NCBI GenBank assembly: GCA_905479495.1
Contig: CAJQMR010000046.1
Span: forward strand, 1 to 64,000
Source: an uncultured Anaerolineae bacterium
GTDB taxonomy: Bacteria > Chloroflexota > Anaerolineae > Promineifilales > Promineifilaceae
Direction of reading: 5' to 3'
DNA length: 64,000 nucleotides
Part shown: in pieces, positions 25,841-35,575 of the stretch
Layout of the letters: each line of letters starts with the position of its first letter
Numbering within the stretch: the stretch's first letter is position 1
Position numbers and translations under genes: made by a program
The notes under the pieces: model-generated
Told to the model about the DNA's origin: nothing
The model's input: the letters and a program-made list of their open reading frames with translations, nothing else
Databases searched by the model: none

Positions 25841-28799
25841 TCCCGGCCATTATCTCGCCGAAGCGATTTACTTCCTGCAATACACCCTGGCCCAGATTTT
25901 ATGGGCCATCAACCGGGCAACGCTCTCCATCGCCGTGATTGCCGAGAGCATCAACAGCTGGGTGACAGCCAACGTCGGCTACTTCGTGGAACTGCTCGTT
26001 AATGCTCTTTCCGCGCCGCTGGGAGGCATGTTTATCCTGGCCCTGACCGCCCTGGGTTTCTGGTATGTTCTGAACAACATTGTGCCCATCAACCGCTGGG
26101 TAGACCCCGGCAAGCTGTTTAGCTACGGCCTCATCGCCTTCTTTTTCTTTTCTTCACCCATTGTCGTCATTGACATGATGGAAGATTTGCGCACCTCGCT
26201 AAACGCCGGTATTGACGCAGCTCTCATTGATGGAGCCGCCGGCGATATCTTTGATACCAGTATGGACGGGACCGATACTGGCTTGCCCGGCGCGATTCCT
26301 GACGTGAACAGCGATGGGGTCGTGGGCAGCTTTGATCTCGTTTCGGCCTTCATGCTGGTGGCCAACATCGATGAGCTGGACAGCAGTGAGTTTCCCGTCG
26401 ATTTTGAAGCCGCCTATTTCCCCTTTGGTGACCCGTCCGGCATCGATCTCAGCGATGAGGCCGACCAGGAATTGGCCAAAGCGCTGGCCAGTGACGGCAT
26501 TGAACGACTGTTTTTTGCTTTGGTTGCCGTGCCCACGGCCAATGCTGAGCATTTCTTGCGCCTTTCTCTCACGGGCGTGGCCATGTTCCTCTATGCCGGC
26601 GTGCCGTTTGCCATGTTGTTTGCCTTTTTCATCTACACCCAGGCGTTTCTGGGTGCGTATCTGCGACAGTTTATTAACCTGCTCATCGAAACGCTGATGA
26701 GTGTCATCATCGTGGCCATCATGATTGGCCTGCTGTCCGCGGCCGCGCAGCAGGGGATTGGCCTCTATATTGGGGCCAGCATTATTACCCTCATTGTGCT
26801 GCTGTGGCGCATCAAGAGCGCCCTGAAGCTGGCCGCCGCTGCCTTTGATCTCTTTGGCGGCAGCATCATTACCGGCGGCGTTGGCGGGATGGAAGTAGCC
26901 CGCATGGGACGCCAGGCTGTTACCGGAACGGCGATGCTGGCCGGAGCCGCACTCACAGGTGGAGCTACCATAGCTGCCGGCGGTGCCATTCTGGCTTCGG
27001 CGGCAGCGCTGCAGGCCGACGGCCGTAACGATGGTGCCTATCTTGGAACGGATCCCAACAAGACCGACGGTCGGGTGCGCCAGCTAAAGACGATTGCCGG
27101 CTATGCCCTGGGTAAATCCGCGACGGCACGCAGCCTGATTGAAGGCACGCACGAAGCCCGCACCCTGGCCCGCAACTTTCGCGATGGTGAGGTACAGCCC
27201 CACGATCCGGACATGCTGGATTACCTGCGCGCCGGTTCTTCCATGTCTGGCTTTGGCTCCAGTCCCTGGCTGGCGATGCGCTTCTCGCCGTCGCTGCGCG
27301 CCGCCTACGATGAAATTGGTGGGCGGCGCTACGGCAGCGGTGCGCGAGATGCCGCTTTTGATGGCGATGGCGAGCCGGTTAACCTGCCTGGGACCATTCC
27401 CGGCATTGACATCCGGGGACACGGCCGTGCCCCGCAACAGCGGCATCCTGGTACACCACCGGACGATGACATTAACAACTTGTGGCGCGAAGATCCGGCC
27501 ACACCCCGGCAACTGGCTTACCTGCATCAGCTTGGTGTGGATACGCCCGAAGAATTGACCCGTGGCCAGGCCAGCGATCTCCTCAACCAGGCCCGACAGC
27601 AACGCCAACAAACAGACACGGCCGGTAACGGCGCGGCCAATGGGCGACCCCAACCGGTGAACCAGGAGCAAGTCAACGGTGCGTTGGCAAATCGCTTTGT
27701 CGGTCTGGAGCAGGCTCTGACCACGCTGACCGAAGCCTTGACCAATTCAGGCGGGTCAGTTCGCATAACCAATGGGCAGGCCGGAGAACGGCCTGATGAA
27801 TCTGCCAACGGCCCCATCCCAGATTGGCTGCGGGAAGGGGAGGAATCAGGCGGCGGCAGGGCTCAGCATGGACGAATCGCGAGCGCCGATCCTAATGCCA
27901 ATGAAGGCGAATTTCAGAATGTCAACATCGTCAGCGCTGCTCCAGATCCTTCAGCCAACTCTTCCTCGGTGAACCCCTCTGGACAAGCTCTAGACCACGA
28001 CGTTCGTGAAAACAAAAACGAAACAGCTACATCCCCAACCGGGGCTGTTCGCCTGGAACCGTATCAGGAATCACGCGGTCAGGTAATTCATGACACCCTG
28101 GCGCGGCTGGAAGACCCCCATTCACTGGCCGGTCAGGCGGCCCGCAAGACGCTTGTTGTGTACACCGGCGAACGCAATGCCAATTTGATTCAATTGGCCG
28201 TCAGCCAACATACGGCAACGGCCGTCCAGGAAGCTACCACTGCCACCGCCAATCTCGTAGCCCAATACCATACGCAAGGCATGGATGACGCTGCTGTACT
28301 GGCCACCTTCCAGAGTGGCGAAGCGGCGGCTGCCATTCGCGAGACCAGCGCAACGCCCCTGTCTGATGAACAGCTATCCGCCGTGGCCGACATGGTTTTG
28401 CTGCCGCAGCGCCGCTTGACGCGCACCGAATTGGTCGGCGTCATCGGCCAGGAGGCCGCCGCGGGTGCTGTAGATGAGCAGCCTGTCATTCAGGCTATCG
28501 GCATGCCCGTTGGCTTTGGTGGACAAACCGGCAATGTGCGCGGGGTGATGGCTGGAGTGCGTGCGATGAACCTCTCACCGGCTGACCTGGCCCGCCTGTC
28601 TGAAATGATACAGGATGGCCTGCGCGATGTCGTACAGGCGGAACTGGCCGATCGTGGCTACCGGCCGGAAATGGTGCGCGATTTTGTTAGCGACATGGCC
28701 GCTTTGCCGGGCGCGATGGTGGTACCCCAGTCAACGGCGATTAAACCAACTGCCGTTGACCCAACGGCCGTTAATCCCCAACAGACTCAGGAAGAATAA
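25833..28799 (+). CDS. TrbL/VirB6-like polytopic membrane protein
   Basis: 988 aa. The first ~370 residues hold several TM helices with the TrbL/VirB6 arrangement; the remaining ~600 residues are hydrophilic, low-complexity and Gln/Asn/Pro-rich, typical of long cytoplasmic tails on TrbL-type inner-membrane channel proteins. A strong GAGGAGG lies 7 nt before ATG 25833. It contains a Gly/Ala-rich stretch (about 360-400). Function as a type IV secretion channel component is inferred from topology and from VirB3/VirB4-like genes downstream. Confidence 0.72.
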   Translation: MLDPGHYLAEAIYFLQYTLAQILWAINRATLSIAVIAESINSWVTANVGYFVELLVNALSAPLGGMFILALTALGFWYVLNNIVPINRWVDPGKLFSYGLIAFFFFSSPIVVIDMMEDLRTSLNAGIDAALIDGAAGDIFDTSMDGTDTGLPGAIPDVNSDGVVGSFDLVSAFMLVANIDELDSSEFPVDFEAAYFPFGDPSGIDLSDEADQELAKALASDGIERLFFALVAVPTANAEHFLRLSLTGVAMFLYAGVPFAMLFAFFIYTQAFLGAYLRQFINLLIETLMSVIIVAIMIGLLSAAAQQGIGLYIGASIITLIVLLWRIKSALKLAAAAFDLFGGSIITGGVGGMEVARMGRQAVTGTAMLAGAALTGGATIAAGGAILASAAALQADGRNDGAYLGTDPNKTDGRVRQLKTIAGYALGKSATARSLIEGTHEARTLARNFRDGEVQPHDPDMLDYLRAGSSMSGFGSSPWLAMRFSPSLRAAYDEIGGRRYGSGARDAAFDGDGEPVNLPGTIPGIDIRGHGRAPQQRHPGTPPDDDINNLWREDPATPRQLAYLHQLGVDTPEELTRGQASDLLNQARQQRQQTDTAGNGAANGRPQPVNQEQVNGALANRFVGLEQALTTLTEALTNSGGSVRITNGQAGERPDESANGPIPDWLREGEESGGGRAQHGRIASADPNANEGEFQNVNIVSAAPDPSANSSSVNPSGQALDHDVRENKNETATSPTGAVRLEPYQESRGQVIHDTLARLEDPHSLAGQAARKTLVVYTGERNANLIQLAVSQHTATAVQEATTATANLVAQYHTQGMDDAAVLATFQSGEAAAAIRETSATPLSDEQLSAVADMVLLPQRRLTRTELVGVIGQEAAAGAVDEQPVIQAIGMPVGFGGQTGNVRGVMAGVRAMNLSPADLARLSEMIQDGLRDVVQAELADRGYRPEMVRDFVSDMAALPGAMVVPQSTAIKPTAVDPTAVNPQQTQEE

Positions 28800-28809
28800 G
28801 GAGAAGAAC

Positions 28810-30249
28810 ATGTTCAGGAAACGCTGGCTATTCATAGCCCCTTTCAGCTTTTTCATGCTGCTGGTGGTCTCAGCAGTGACGAGTACAACGCAAGCTCAGG
28901 ATAGCGGACAAAATCCTACGCCAATTGTCATCACGCTTACGCCTGGCGGCGGGCCAACAGCCGTGCCCAGCCCTACCGGTGAGGGCTCAGTGCAGCCTGA
29001 TCAGTTTGAGCCGAACAACGACGCGAGCGCGGCCACGGAAATAGGCTTGCAAACCGAGTCCGACCTGACCCTCACCGGCGACGATACCGATTATTTTACC
29101 GGCTACCTCAAGGCAGGCCAGATGGTGCAGGTGAGCACGATTGTCCATGAGGGATTGGATACCCGGCTCAAGATTTATTGGGAGGGGCAATTGGCAGCCG
29201 AGAATGATGATCGCTCTCCATCCGACGTAGGCTCAACGGTAACATTTACCGCTCCGGCAGACGGCTGGTACGTGGCCCTGATAGAGAAAGCTACGGTTTA
29301 TGACGGCGTTTATGATCTGGAAATGGCTCTGGTTGAACCAACGGCCACGCCGACAGCGGTACCCACTTTAACACCCACGCCTACGCTAACTCCTACACCA
29401 TCGCCGACGCCCATCATACAGCCTGACCTGGGCGAACCCAACAATAGCCCGGAAACGGCCCGGCCGGTAATCCCCGGCTTGCGCGGCACCTACACCGTTG
29501 GCGCTGGCGACGTCGACTATTTCACCTTCATTGCCAAAGCGGGCAACCGTTACGCCTGCGAAACGGTGACGGACCAGGTGGACACACTGCTGACTGTAGC
29601 GGGTACCTCGTCGTCTATCGGCGTCAATGATGATCGCAGTGTCGGACGCGTAGATTCCTATCTGGCATGGCGGGCTACCGAGGAACAACCGGTTACCGTC
29701 AAGGTGGAAACCCGTGGCGGCAGTTTCGGCCAGTATGAGCTCGTTTGTCAAAATGAAGTGCCCGCTCCGGTTTCACAATCCCCTGGGTTATCAGCACCAA
29801 TTGCGCCCGTTAACAGCTCACTCGGGAATAGTGAGCCAGTGACAACGACGGCCAGCCTGACAACCACCAGGCAAATCACTTTAACGGTACAGCATCTCGG
29901 ACTGGTCCAGCCGCAAACAACAACCCCGATGACCCACGTCCGCCTGTTGGTTTATTACGACGCCAACAATGACCGGCAGCCTGGCCCTGGAGAAGGGATC
30001 ACCAACGTGAGCGTATTGGCCGTCGATGCCCGTGGCCGGCAGATCGCCCGCGTTTTTACCAATGCCCAGGGGGAGGCCATTTTCAATCTGAGCAGTGAAG
30101 CGCTGGATCGGGTCATTGTCCCCTATGTCCCCGGCTGGTCGGCGCGCCTCAGAATTGGCGAGCTAAACAACGACATCGTGCTGGGGTTACCGGCGGTACG
30201 TCTACCCATTTTCATCCCGGTGCAGAAGCAGGTAAGTGAAGAGGATTAA
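28810..30249 (+). CDS. Secreted protein with two PPC domains and a SdrD/Cna-B-like domain
   Basis: 479 aa. Signal peptide, then two bacterial pre-peptidase C-terminal (PPC) domains, each starting with the hallmark EPNN (QFEPNNDAS and LGEPNNSPE) and ending YDLEMAL / YELVCQ. They are joined by a TPTPTLTPTP linker. The C-terminal part has a SdrD-B-like start (YYDANNDRQPGPGEGI). AAGGAGAA 4 nt before ATG 28810. Surface-exposed component of the secretion-like operon by position. Confidence 0.75.
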   Translation: MFRKRWLFIAPFSFFMLLVVSAVTSTTQAQDSGQNPTPIVITLTPGGGPTAVPSPTGEGSVQPDQFEPNNDASAATEIGLQTESDLTLTGDDTDYFTGYLKAGQMVQVSTIVHEGLDTRLKIYWEGQLAAENDDRSPSDVGSTVTFTAPADGWYVALIEKATVYDGVYDLEMALVEPTATPTAVPTLTPTPTLTPTPSPTPIIQPDLGEPNNSPETARPVIPGLRGTYTVGAGDVDYFTFIAKAGNRYACETVTDQVDTLLTVAGTSSSIGVNDDRSVGRVDSYLAWRATEEQPVTVKVETRGGSFGQYELVCQNEVPAPVSQSPGLSAPIAPVNSSLGNSEPVTTTASLTTTRQITLTVQHLGLVQPQTTTPMTHVRLLVYYDANNDRQPGPGEGITNVSVLAVDARGRQIARVFTNAQGEAIFNLSSEALDRVIVPYVPGWSARLRIGELNNDIVLGLPAVRLPIFIPVQKQVSEED

Positions 30250-30252
30250 ACC

Positions 30253-31899
30253 ATGACGGAAGAATTGAATCTAGAACTCGACATCGATCAGGAACTGTCC
30301 GAGATTCCGCCTGAATACCAGGATATTTTCCGCCAGACAATTATGCAGGAGCTCGCAGAGAGTGAGAAGGACCGGACTGACACCGACATCCTCCACTATT
30401 TGCGCCAGCGCCGGGATCATTTCAAACGCGGCGGCTTTATCCGCCCCGACGGCCGTCCCGGTTCGGTAACGCTTAATCCCGAAACAATGTATGAACAGGC
30501 GCTGCCCCAGCTGGCCCGGAACAGCTTGGGAAAACAGGATGAGACGGCTGAAAGGAAGCGCACGCTTATCAAGCTGGGTGCTTTTGTGGGCCTGGGACTG
30601 CTGCTGCTCATCATGGTTTTTCGTGGTCGGGCTGAACGGGAGAGCGAGGTAGAGCTAGTGGCAGACGAACCGTTGGCAACTGAAGTGGCTGAAGCCGAAC
30701 CCATAAACGAGGCGCCGCCCTTACCGGAAATAACCGATGTAGAGGATTCCCTGCAAACGATTGGCAACCTGGGAGGGGCCTTGACGATTGGTCGTCCCAG
30801 CGCGATTGAAATCACCTACGGTCGTACTGAAGAAACAATTGCCCTGGCCATAGATCCCAGCAAAGCAACGCCTAAAGGAGAGCTGCGCTTCAACGAAAGC
30901 ACCATGCTGTCCGACAATCCGGTGGCCGTCTGGCTTTTCGGCACTGTCCTGAATTATGCCATTGGCCTTCCCGACAGCCTGGTGCGAAACCTGGAAACTG
31001 AGGATAGGCTGACAATCAGTACCGATACCGGCGCTACCCTTCATTTTGTCGTGACGGAATCGCGACAGGGGGCCAGTTACGAGGCTGGTCGCATTCTCTC
31101 CCAGAATCGTCTGGGATTAACCCTCTTTTCTCTACCGGCCGGCGCCGAAGACGACGTTGCCTACGTCTTTGCCAGCTATGACTTTACCGATGAAACAGGC
31201 GAAGACCAGCCAACTTACCAGCTTGAAGAGGCAATGCCTCTATCTGGCGGTGGCCGCCTGATGATAAAAGCCGCCCACATCGGTCATGATATCGATGGCA
31301 ACATAACCGTGGCAATCGAGGGCAGCGCCACAGATATACCTGGTGAACAAACGCTCCTCCTCTCCCTGGCTGCCGGCAGCGAACAGAGTGCCACCCAGCA
31401 GATTGTGCTGAATGAATCTCAAGATTGGCAGGCCGTCTTCACGCTGCCCAACACCATCACCGGACTTCCTCTGCTGGCTGAGTTGCGCCTGCTGCCGGGG
31501 AATGTGCTGCCTGAAGATAGTCTGGTCATCGTGGCGTTGGGCGAGGTCCCGCAGCTGCTGGAGCAAGTGAGGTTCGACCTTACCACCGCATGGTGGGAGG
31601 AGGCGCGGACGCAAGTGATCGTCACCGGTGTTTTTACCAATACCGGCACAACCTCTGTATATCTATCCCCTGACATTATTCAAATTCCAACAGAAGGAGG
31701 TGATGCGTATGAACCATCCGGGCAGGTCACACCCAACCTGTCGTGGCAAGTGAGTCCTCCCTTGCCTTTTTTAATTAACCCGGGAGAAACGGTGGGTATA
31801 ACCGTGACGTTTCTCCCCCAAAACCCATCTCTGAGGTTCATCATCAATGCTGACCTGTGGGAGATTGCCAACATTCCTTTCGAAGTAGCTGCCCCATGA
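30253..31899 (+). CDS. Bitopic membrane protein of the secretion-like operon
   Basis: 548 aa. An acidic N-terminal cytoplasmic segment of ~110 residues, one TM helix (LIKLGAFVGLGLLLLIMVF, about 114-132), then a large extracytoplasmic beta-rich region. A segment around NPVAVWLFGTVLNYAIG resembles a sortase-like beta barrel in outline but I see no catalytic Cys/His pair, so I do not call a sortase. Topology is like VirB10/TrbI-type scaffold proteins without being recognisably homologous. Starts 3 nt after the previous stop. Confidence 0.65.
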   Translation: MTEELNLELDIDQELSEIPPEYQDIFRQTIMQELAESEKDRTDTDILHYLRQRRDHFKRGGFIRPDGRPGSVTLNPETMYEQALPQLARNSLGKQDETAERKRTLIKLGAFVGLGLLLLIMVFRGRAERESEVELVADEPLATEVAEAEPINEAPPLPEITDVEDSLQTIGNLGGALTIGRPSAIEITYGRTEETIALAIDPSKATPKGELRFNESTMLSDNPVAVWLFGTVLNYAIGLPDSLVRNLETEDRLTISTDTGATLHFVVTESRQGASYEAGRILSQNRLGLTLFSLPAGAEDDVAYVFASYDFTDETGEDQPTYQLEEAMPLSGGGRLMIKAAHIGHDIDGNITVAIEGSATDIPGEQTLLLSLAAGSEQSATQQIVLNESQDWQAVFTLPNTITGLPLLAELRLLPGNVLPEDSLVIVALGEVPQLLEQVRFDLTTAWWEEARTQVIVTGVFTNTGTTSVYLSPDIIQIPTEGGDAYEPSGQVTPNLSWQVSPPLPFLINPGETVGITVTFLPQNPSLRFIINADLWEIANIPFEVAAP

Positions 31900-32010
31900 G
31901 GATCTGTTTCCCCAGGAGAAAATCTTCCACAGGCCAGACCAGTGGCCGGTGGGTGGTGGATTTGCCGTCCTGCCCACCAGCTACACCACCAATTATAGGA
32001 GAGTAAGCGT

Positions 32011-32439
32011 ATGTTGCCTACGCAACTTAAAAATATTTATCGTCTGACAGACAGACGGAGTGAGCAAGCATCGAAAAATAAACGGTTTCCGCTCTTTCGG
32101 TTTCGCTCACCACGTCTGCTGCCGCTGGTTCTTTTACTGGCGATTTTATCAGCCTGTGCTCCCGGTGAAGCCCCGCCGGCGGCAATATGTGACACCTACA
32201 ATCGGGCGCTTTTTACGACTCAGCTCATGGGAGGTGCCTCCGTTTTGCTTGGCCTGGCTGTCCTGGGCTTCCGTAAAAATGTGTCGGCTATCCTGCCCTC
32301 ACAGGGCGCGCAGATTGGGGCCATTGCGGGTTCCGTTTTTCTGGGCCTCATCCTGCTGGCTTTCTCCACAGACATCGGCAATCAGATTTTGACCGGGTTT
32401 GGCATCGAAAGTATGTATACCCTTTGCGGCTTGGGCTAA
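32011..32439 (+). CDS. Small lipoprotein with two TM helices, VirB2/pilin-like
   Basis: 142 aa. Basic N-terminus, a hydrophobic leader with lipobox LSAC (about 48), then two TM helices (LMGGASVLLGLAVLGF and IGAIAGSVFLGLILLAF) separated by a short polar loop, the size and topology of VirB2/TrbC pilins. GGAG 9 nt before ATG. It lies just upstream of the VirB3- and VirB4-like genes, which fits a pilin. A hairpin follows it. Confidence 0.62.
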   Translation: MLPTQLKNIYRLTDRRSEQASKNKRFPLFRFRSPRLLPLVLLLAILSACAPGEAPPAAICDTYNRALFTTQLMGGASVLLGLAVLGFRKNVSAILPSQGAQIGAIAGSVFLGLILLAFSTDIGNQILTGFGIESMYTLCGLG

Positions 32440-32459
32440 CCGCCAGCGGTGATCGGTAA

Positions 32460-32490
32460 ACGGTAATCGGTGAATGTAACCGATTACCGT
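32460..32490 (+). terminator. Strong hairpin between pilin-like and VirB3-like genes
   Basis: Arms ACGGTAATCGGT (32460-32471) and ACCGATTACCGT (32479-32490) make a perfect 12-bp stem with a 7-nt loop. Only a weak T-rich tail follows, so it may act as an mRNA-stabilising or attenuating element that raises pilin-like expression relative to downstream genes. Confidence 0.55.
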
Positions 32491-32549
32491 TCAATATTCG
32501 CAAAGTAATTGCTCAACAACATTAACTATTACCCAAAGGAATTAACAGG

Positions 32550-32909
32550 ATGTTTAGCGTAACGCATTTTCGTTCGGAATTTATTTACCAGGGAACGGCA
32601 ACCATCATCCGGAAGGTAACGATGGTTCAGTTCATGCTGGTCATGGTGCTGACAGGGACGGGGGTCGGTATCTTTAACGCCCCGTTATGGATGGCCCCGT
32701 TTTTTATCATTACCGGCTATGTGGCCGGATACAACCACAATGGGGAAGTTGTGTTGAAGCGGCTGGCTGCTTACCTCATCGTCTGGGTGCGGCAGTTCAT
32801 CGGGATGCCGCAAATTGTCAACGTTCAGGCAGAGTGGGACACCGTCCGGGGACGGGCTGAGCAGCAGCAGATACGCGGCGCATTGACAGCAACAGTAATT
32901 GTTGAATAG
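32550..32909 (+). CDS. PrgI/VirB3-like membrane protein
   Basis: 119 aa with two closely spaced TM helices (VTMVQFMLVMVLTGTGVGIF and WMAPFFIITGYVAGY) and a polar C-terminus; size and topology match VirB3/PrgI proteins, which usually sit directly before VirB4. Ribosome binding site AAAGGA 10 nt upstream. The next gene is the VirB4-like ATPase. Confidence 0.7.
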   Translation: MFSVTHFRSEFIYQGTATIIRKVTMVQFMLVMVLTGTGVGIFNAPLWMAPFFIITGYVAGYNHNGEVVLKRLAAYLIVWVRQFIGMPQIVNVQAEWDTVRGRAEQQQIRGALTATVIVE

Positions 32910-32956
32910 GCGGTGTGGCCAACAGTCTTAATTTCCAAAAGGAGTGAAACGACTTT

Positions 32957-35170
32957 ATGCGAGTTTTTCAAGTAACGCTGCCCCATTTTTATCAAATTGA
33001 CAGCCATGACCAGGCCGCCATGATCGGTCAGCTGGTATCGCTTTTTGCCGGGCCAATGCAGCATTGCCGCTTTCTCACCTTTGTCATGCCGGCTAGCCTG
33101 GAACGGCTGGAGCAGAAGCGGCGGCGGCTGGCCATCAGTACGCAGGAAGAGTGGGCTCGGCGCGGTTTAATGGAAGAAGTGCGGATGATTAGCGATTGGG
33201 CTCACCGAGGAGAAATGCGCAAAACGCGCCATTACTTGGTGGATTTTGATGATGCCATTACGACCAGTGACCTGGCGCACTGGCGCGTGGTAGCAGAGGA
33301 AGGCTATCCACAACTCCCAATTCCCGGCGATTATGCCGAATATCACGATCATATGGCCCCGGTCATTAAGAAAAAAGAGGGTCGTCTCCAACCGGACAAC
33401 AGCCGTTACCGGTATGGGATGCTGGTCTCTTACCAGCTCACGCGTACCTGGGATTGGCGGCACCCCTTGGCCCAGATTATTACGGCGGCAGATGGACCCA
33501 TGGTTATTTGCATTGATGTGCGAAAGGTCCATCCAGAACGCGTCACTACCTCGGCCGAATTTTGGCAGGGCATGGTGATGAACGGGCAGGATCGGAATGC
33601 TCTCATTGCCAGCGAGGAGGCAGAGACATCCCTAACCGTTCGGGACGAAGCGGTCCACCATGTACGGGTCCTGTTCATGCTGCTGGACAGGCGGGCGGAC
33701 GAACTGCGAACCCGGTTGGAAAGCCTGCGCCGGACCAGCAGCCAATATATGAAGGTAGACCGTATGTTGGGCTATCAGGCCGCTGCTGCCAGGATGTTTG
33801 GCCCGTATGCCAAACCATCGGGAATGCCAACCGGTCACTTTAATACCTTGAGCCGCGCCCCGGCCGTTTTTGCCGGCATGTGGGGCGTTGGCCGGGAACA
33901 GCAAACCGAGGGGTATTACGTCGGCATTTCTGTCGACGAGGTTGCCCCGCATGTATATTACCTGGATTGGCAAGGGAACGATCCGTTTCATGGCATCATT
34001 CTGGGTCGAACCGGCAAGGGAAAAACGGTGGGTGCCCAGGCTCTGGCCTGGCGCATGGCTGAGCAAGGAACCCAGGTGGTGCTGTTGGAACCTCAAGGAC
34101 ACAGCCGGCGGCTCTTGCAGCTGGCGGGCGGGAAGCATGTTTCCTATAGTCAACTGTCTTATGAGACCACCTGCCTCAATATACTCGATGTGGTGTATGA
34201 AAACCCCACCGACCAGTATGACCACGTCATTACCCTATTGGGTCTGCTTCTTGATCCCCTGGGCAACAATCCGCGCCGGTTCAGTAATGCCGAGGTGGCG
34301 GCCATACGCCGGGCCCTGCAGCTTACATACGCTCGCTATGATTGGGAAGCGGAGCTGATGGCCAATCATGGCATGACGCCGACGCTGGAAACCTTCTGCC
34401 ACAAACTGTATCAGGTTGCAGAGCAGGCAGCGCCGGCGGAGCTGGTGACTTCGGCCAGGCTGGGGATAGATCCGGGAGGCGACGGCAGAAGGAACACGCC
34501 GCTGTTGGAGAGCCACATGACCGCGGCCGCAGCCAATCTGGCTGAAGAAATTGAGAGCCTTTACGTTTATGGCGATTACGCCGCTACCTTCAATGTGCCT
34601 ACAAATTTAGATCTGAGACTAAAAGAACGCATTGTCCTCTTTGATTTCAGCCAGGTACCGGAGCGACGCCGTTCGCTATTTTACTACGCCACCCTGGCCG
34701 GTATTAACCATCAGGTACGTCGCCAGCCGCGCAAGCGCGCCATCATTGTTGATGAAGTCCATTACATGAACCAAGAAGCGTCTTTGATGACCTTTCTGGC
34801 CAATATGGTGAAAACGGTACGTACCTTTGGCGCTTCGGTCATCATGATTGACCAGGATCTGGAAGCGTTTATTGGTGTTGATGGTGCGCAGGCGGAATCG
34901 ATGGCTTCAGGGACTAACGTCACGGCCGGCTTGTTTATCCTCAATAACTGCTCCTGGCTGATCGCCTTCGGCATGAAGCGGGATGCCGCTTTCCGATTGA
35001 CGCACCATTTTAAAGATGAAATCCTACCGTCCCACGCCGAATTTTTGGCTCGCATGGGGAGTGATGACCGGCACGGCAAAGGCATGGCCGTGGTGCGGGC
35101 CAACGGCAAAGCCGACATGGTCTATTTTCAGCTGCGGCCAATGGAAGCAGATTGTTTATTTGGTAGTTAA
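32957..35170 (+). CDS. VirB4-like type IV secretion ATPase
   Basis: 737 aa. N-terminal domain of about 330 residues, then a RecA-fold ATPase with Walker A GRTGKGKT (about 350) and Walker B AIIVDEVHYM (about 596), plus an arginine-rich last part. This is the layout of VirB4/TraU/ConE ATPases that power pilus assembly and DNA or protein transfer. AAAAGGAG upstream. It is the best-supported member of the module and anchors the T4SS interpretation. Confidence 0.87.
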   Translation: MRVFQVTLPHFYQIDSHDQAAMIGQLVSLFAGPMQHCRFLTFVMPASLERLEQKRRRLAISTQEEWARRGLMEEVRMISDWAHRGEMRKTRHYLVDFDDAITTSDLAHWRVVAEEGYPQLPIPGDYAEYHDHMAPVIKKKEGRLQPDNSRYRYGMLVSYQLTRTWDWRHPLAQIITAADGPMVICIDVRKVHPERVTTSAEFWQGMVMNGQDRNALIASEEAETSLTVRDEAVHHVRVLFMLLDRRADELRTRLESLRRTSSQYMKVDRMLGYQAAAARMFGPYAKPSGMPTGHFNTLSRAPAVFAGMWGVGREQQTEGYYVGISVDEVAPHVYYLDWQGNDPFHGIILGRTGKGKTVGAQALAWRMAEQGTQVVLLEPQGHSRRLLQLAGGKHVSYSQLSYETTCLNILDVVYENPTDQYDHVITLLGLLLDPLGNNPRRFSNAEVAAIRRALQLTYARYDWEAELMANHGMTPTLETFCHKLYQVAEQAAPAELVTSARLGIDPGGDGRRNTPLLESHMTAAAANLAEEIESLYVYGDYAATFNVPTNLDLRLKERIVLFDFSQVPERRRSLFYYATLAGINHQVRRQPRKRAIIVDEVHYMNQEASLMTFLANMVKTVRTFGASVIMIDQDLEAFIGVDGAQAESMASGTNVTAGLFILNNCSWLIAFGMKRDAAFRLTHHFKDEILPSHAEFLARMGSDDRHGKGMAVVRANGKADMVYFQLRPMEADCLFGS

Positions 35171-35229
35171 TGTGTGGTTGGCCAACGGCGGGTGCTCGCC
35201 GGTGATGGGAAACAAAATAAGGAGAATCG

Positions 35230-35421
35230 ATGAGTGATCAATTTCTGACGCAGTACCGTCAGCATGAATCGAACAGCATTGCCATGTCGGTCCAGTTAAA
35301 CCGTTGGTCTCGGGTAATGATTCAACAAATGATTCAGGAGCTGGAGAAAAAGATGATAGCCAGTGACCTGCCCGTGGATGAAGGGAATCAAGCAGAGCAC
35401 TGGTGGGAGGATATTGCCTGA
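35230..35421 (+). CDS. Small hydrophilic protein
   Basis: 63 aa, helical and acidic at the C-terminus (EGNQAEHWWEDIA), with a strong AAGGAG 5 nt before ATG. No family recognised. Lies between the VirB4-like and the coupling-protein-like genes. Confidence 0.65.
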   Translation: MSDQFLTQYRQHESNSIAMSVQLNRWSRVMIQQMIQELEKKMIASDLPVDEGNQAEHWWEDIA

Positions 35422-35575
35422 CAGCTTGCGAATAAGGGGATATGTATCAGTCATTCCCCTCTAAAGTGGCGCTGTTTTTAGTCGCTGCGTTGTGATTGTA
35501 ACCGGCAGTATGACGCCTATATCCCAGAGAATTTTGGTGTTCAGGCAGAAAAATTAAAAGCAGAAGAGGTTATTG

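Noticed and set aside
30253..31899. Sortase family protein
   Set aside because: The fold outline is suggestive, but I see no Cys-His-Arg catalytic set.
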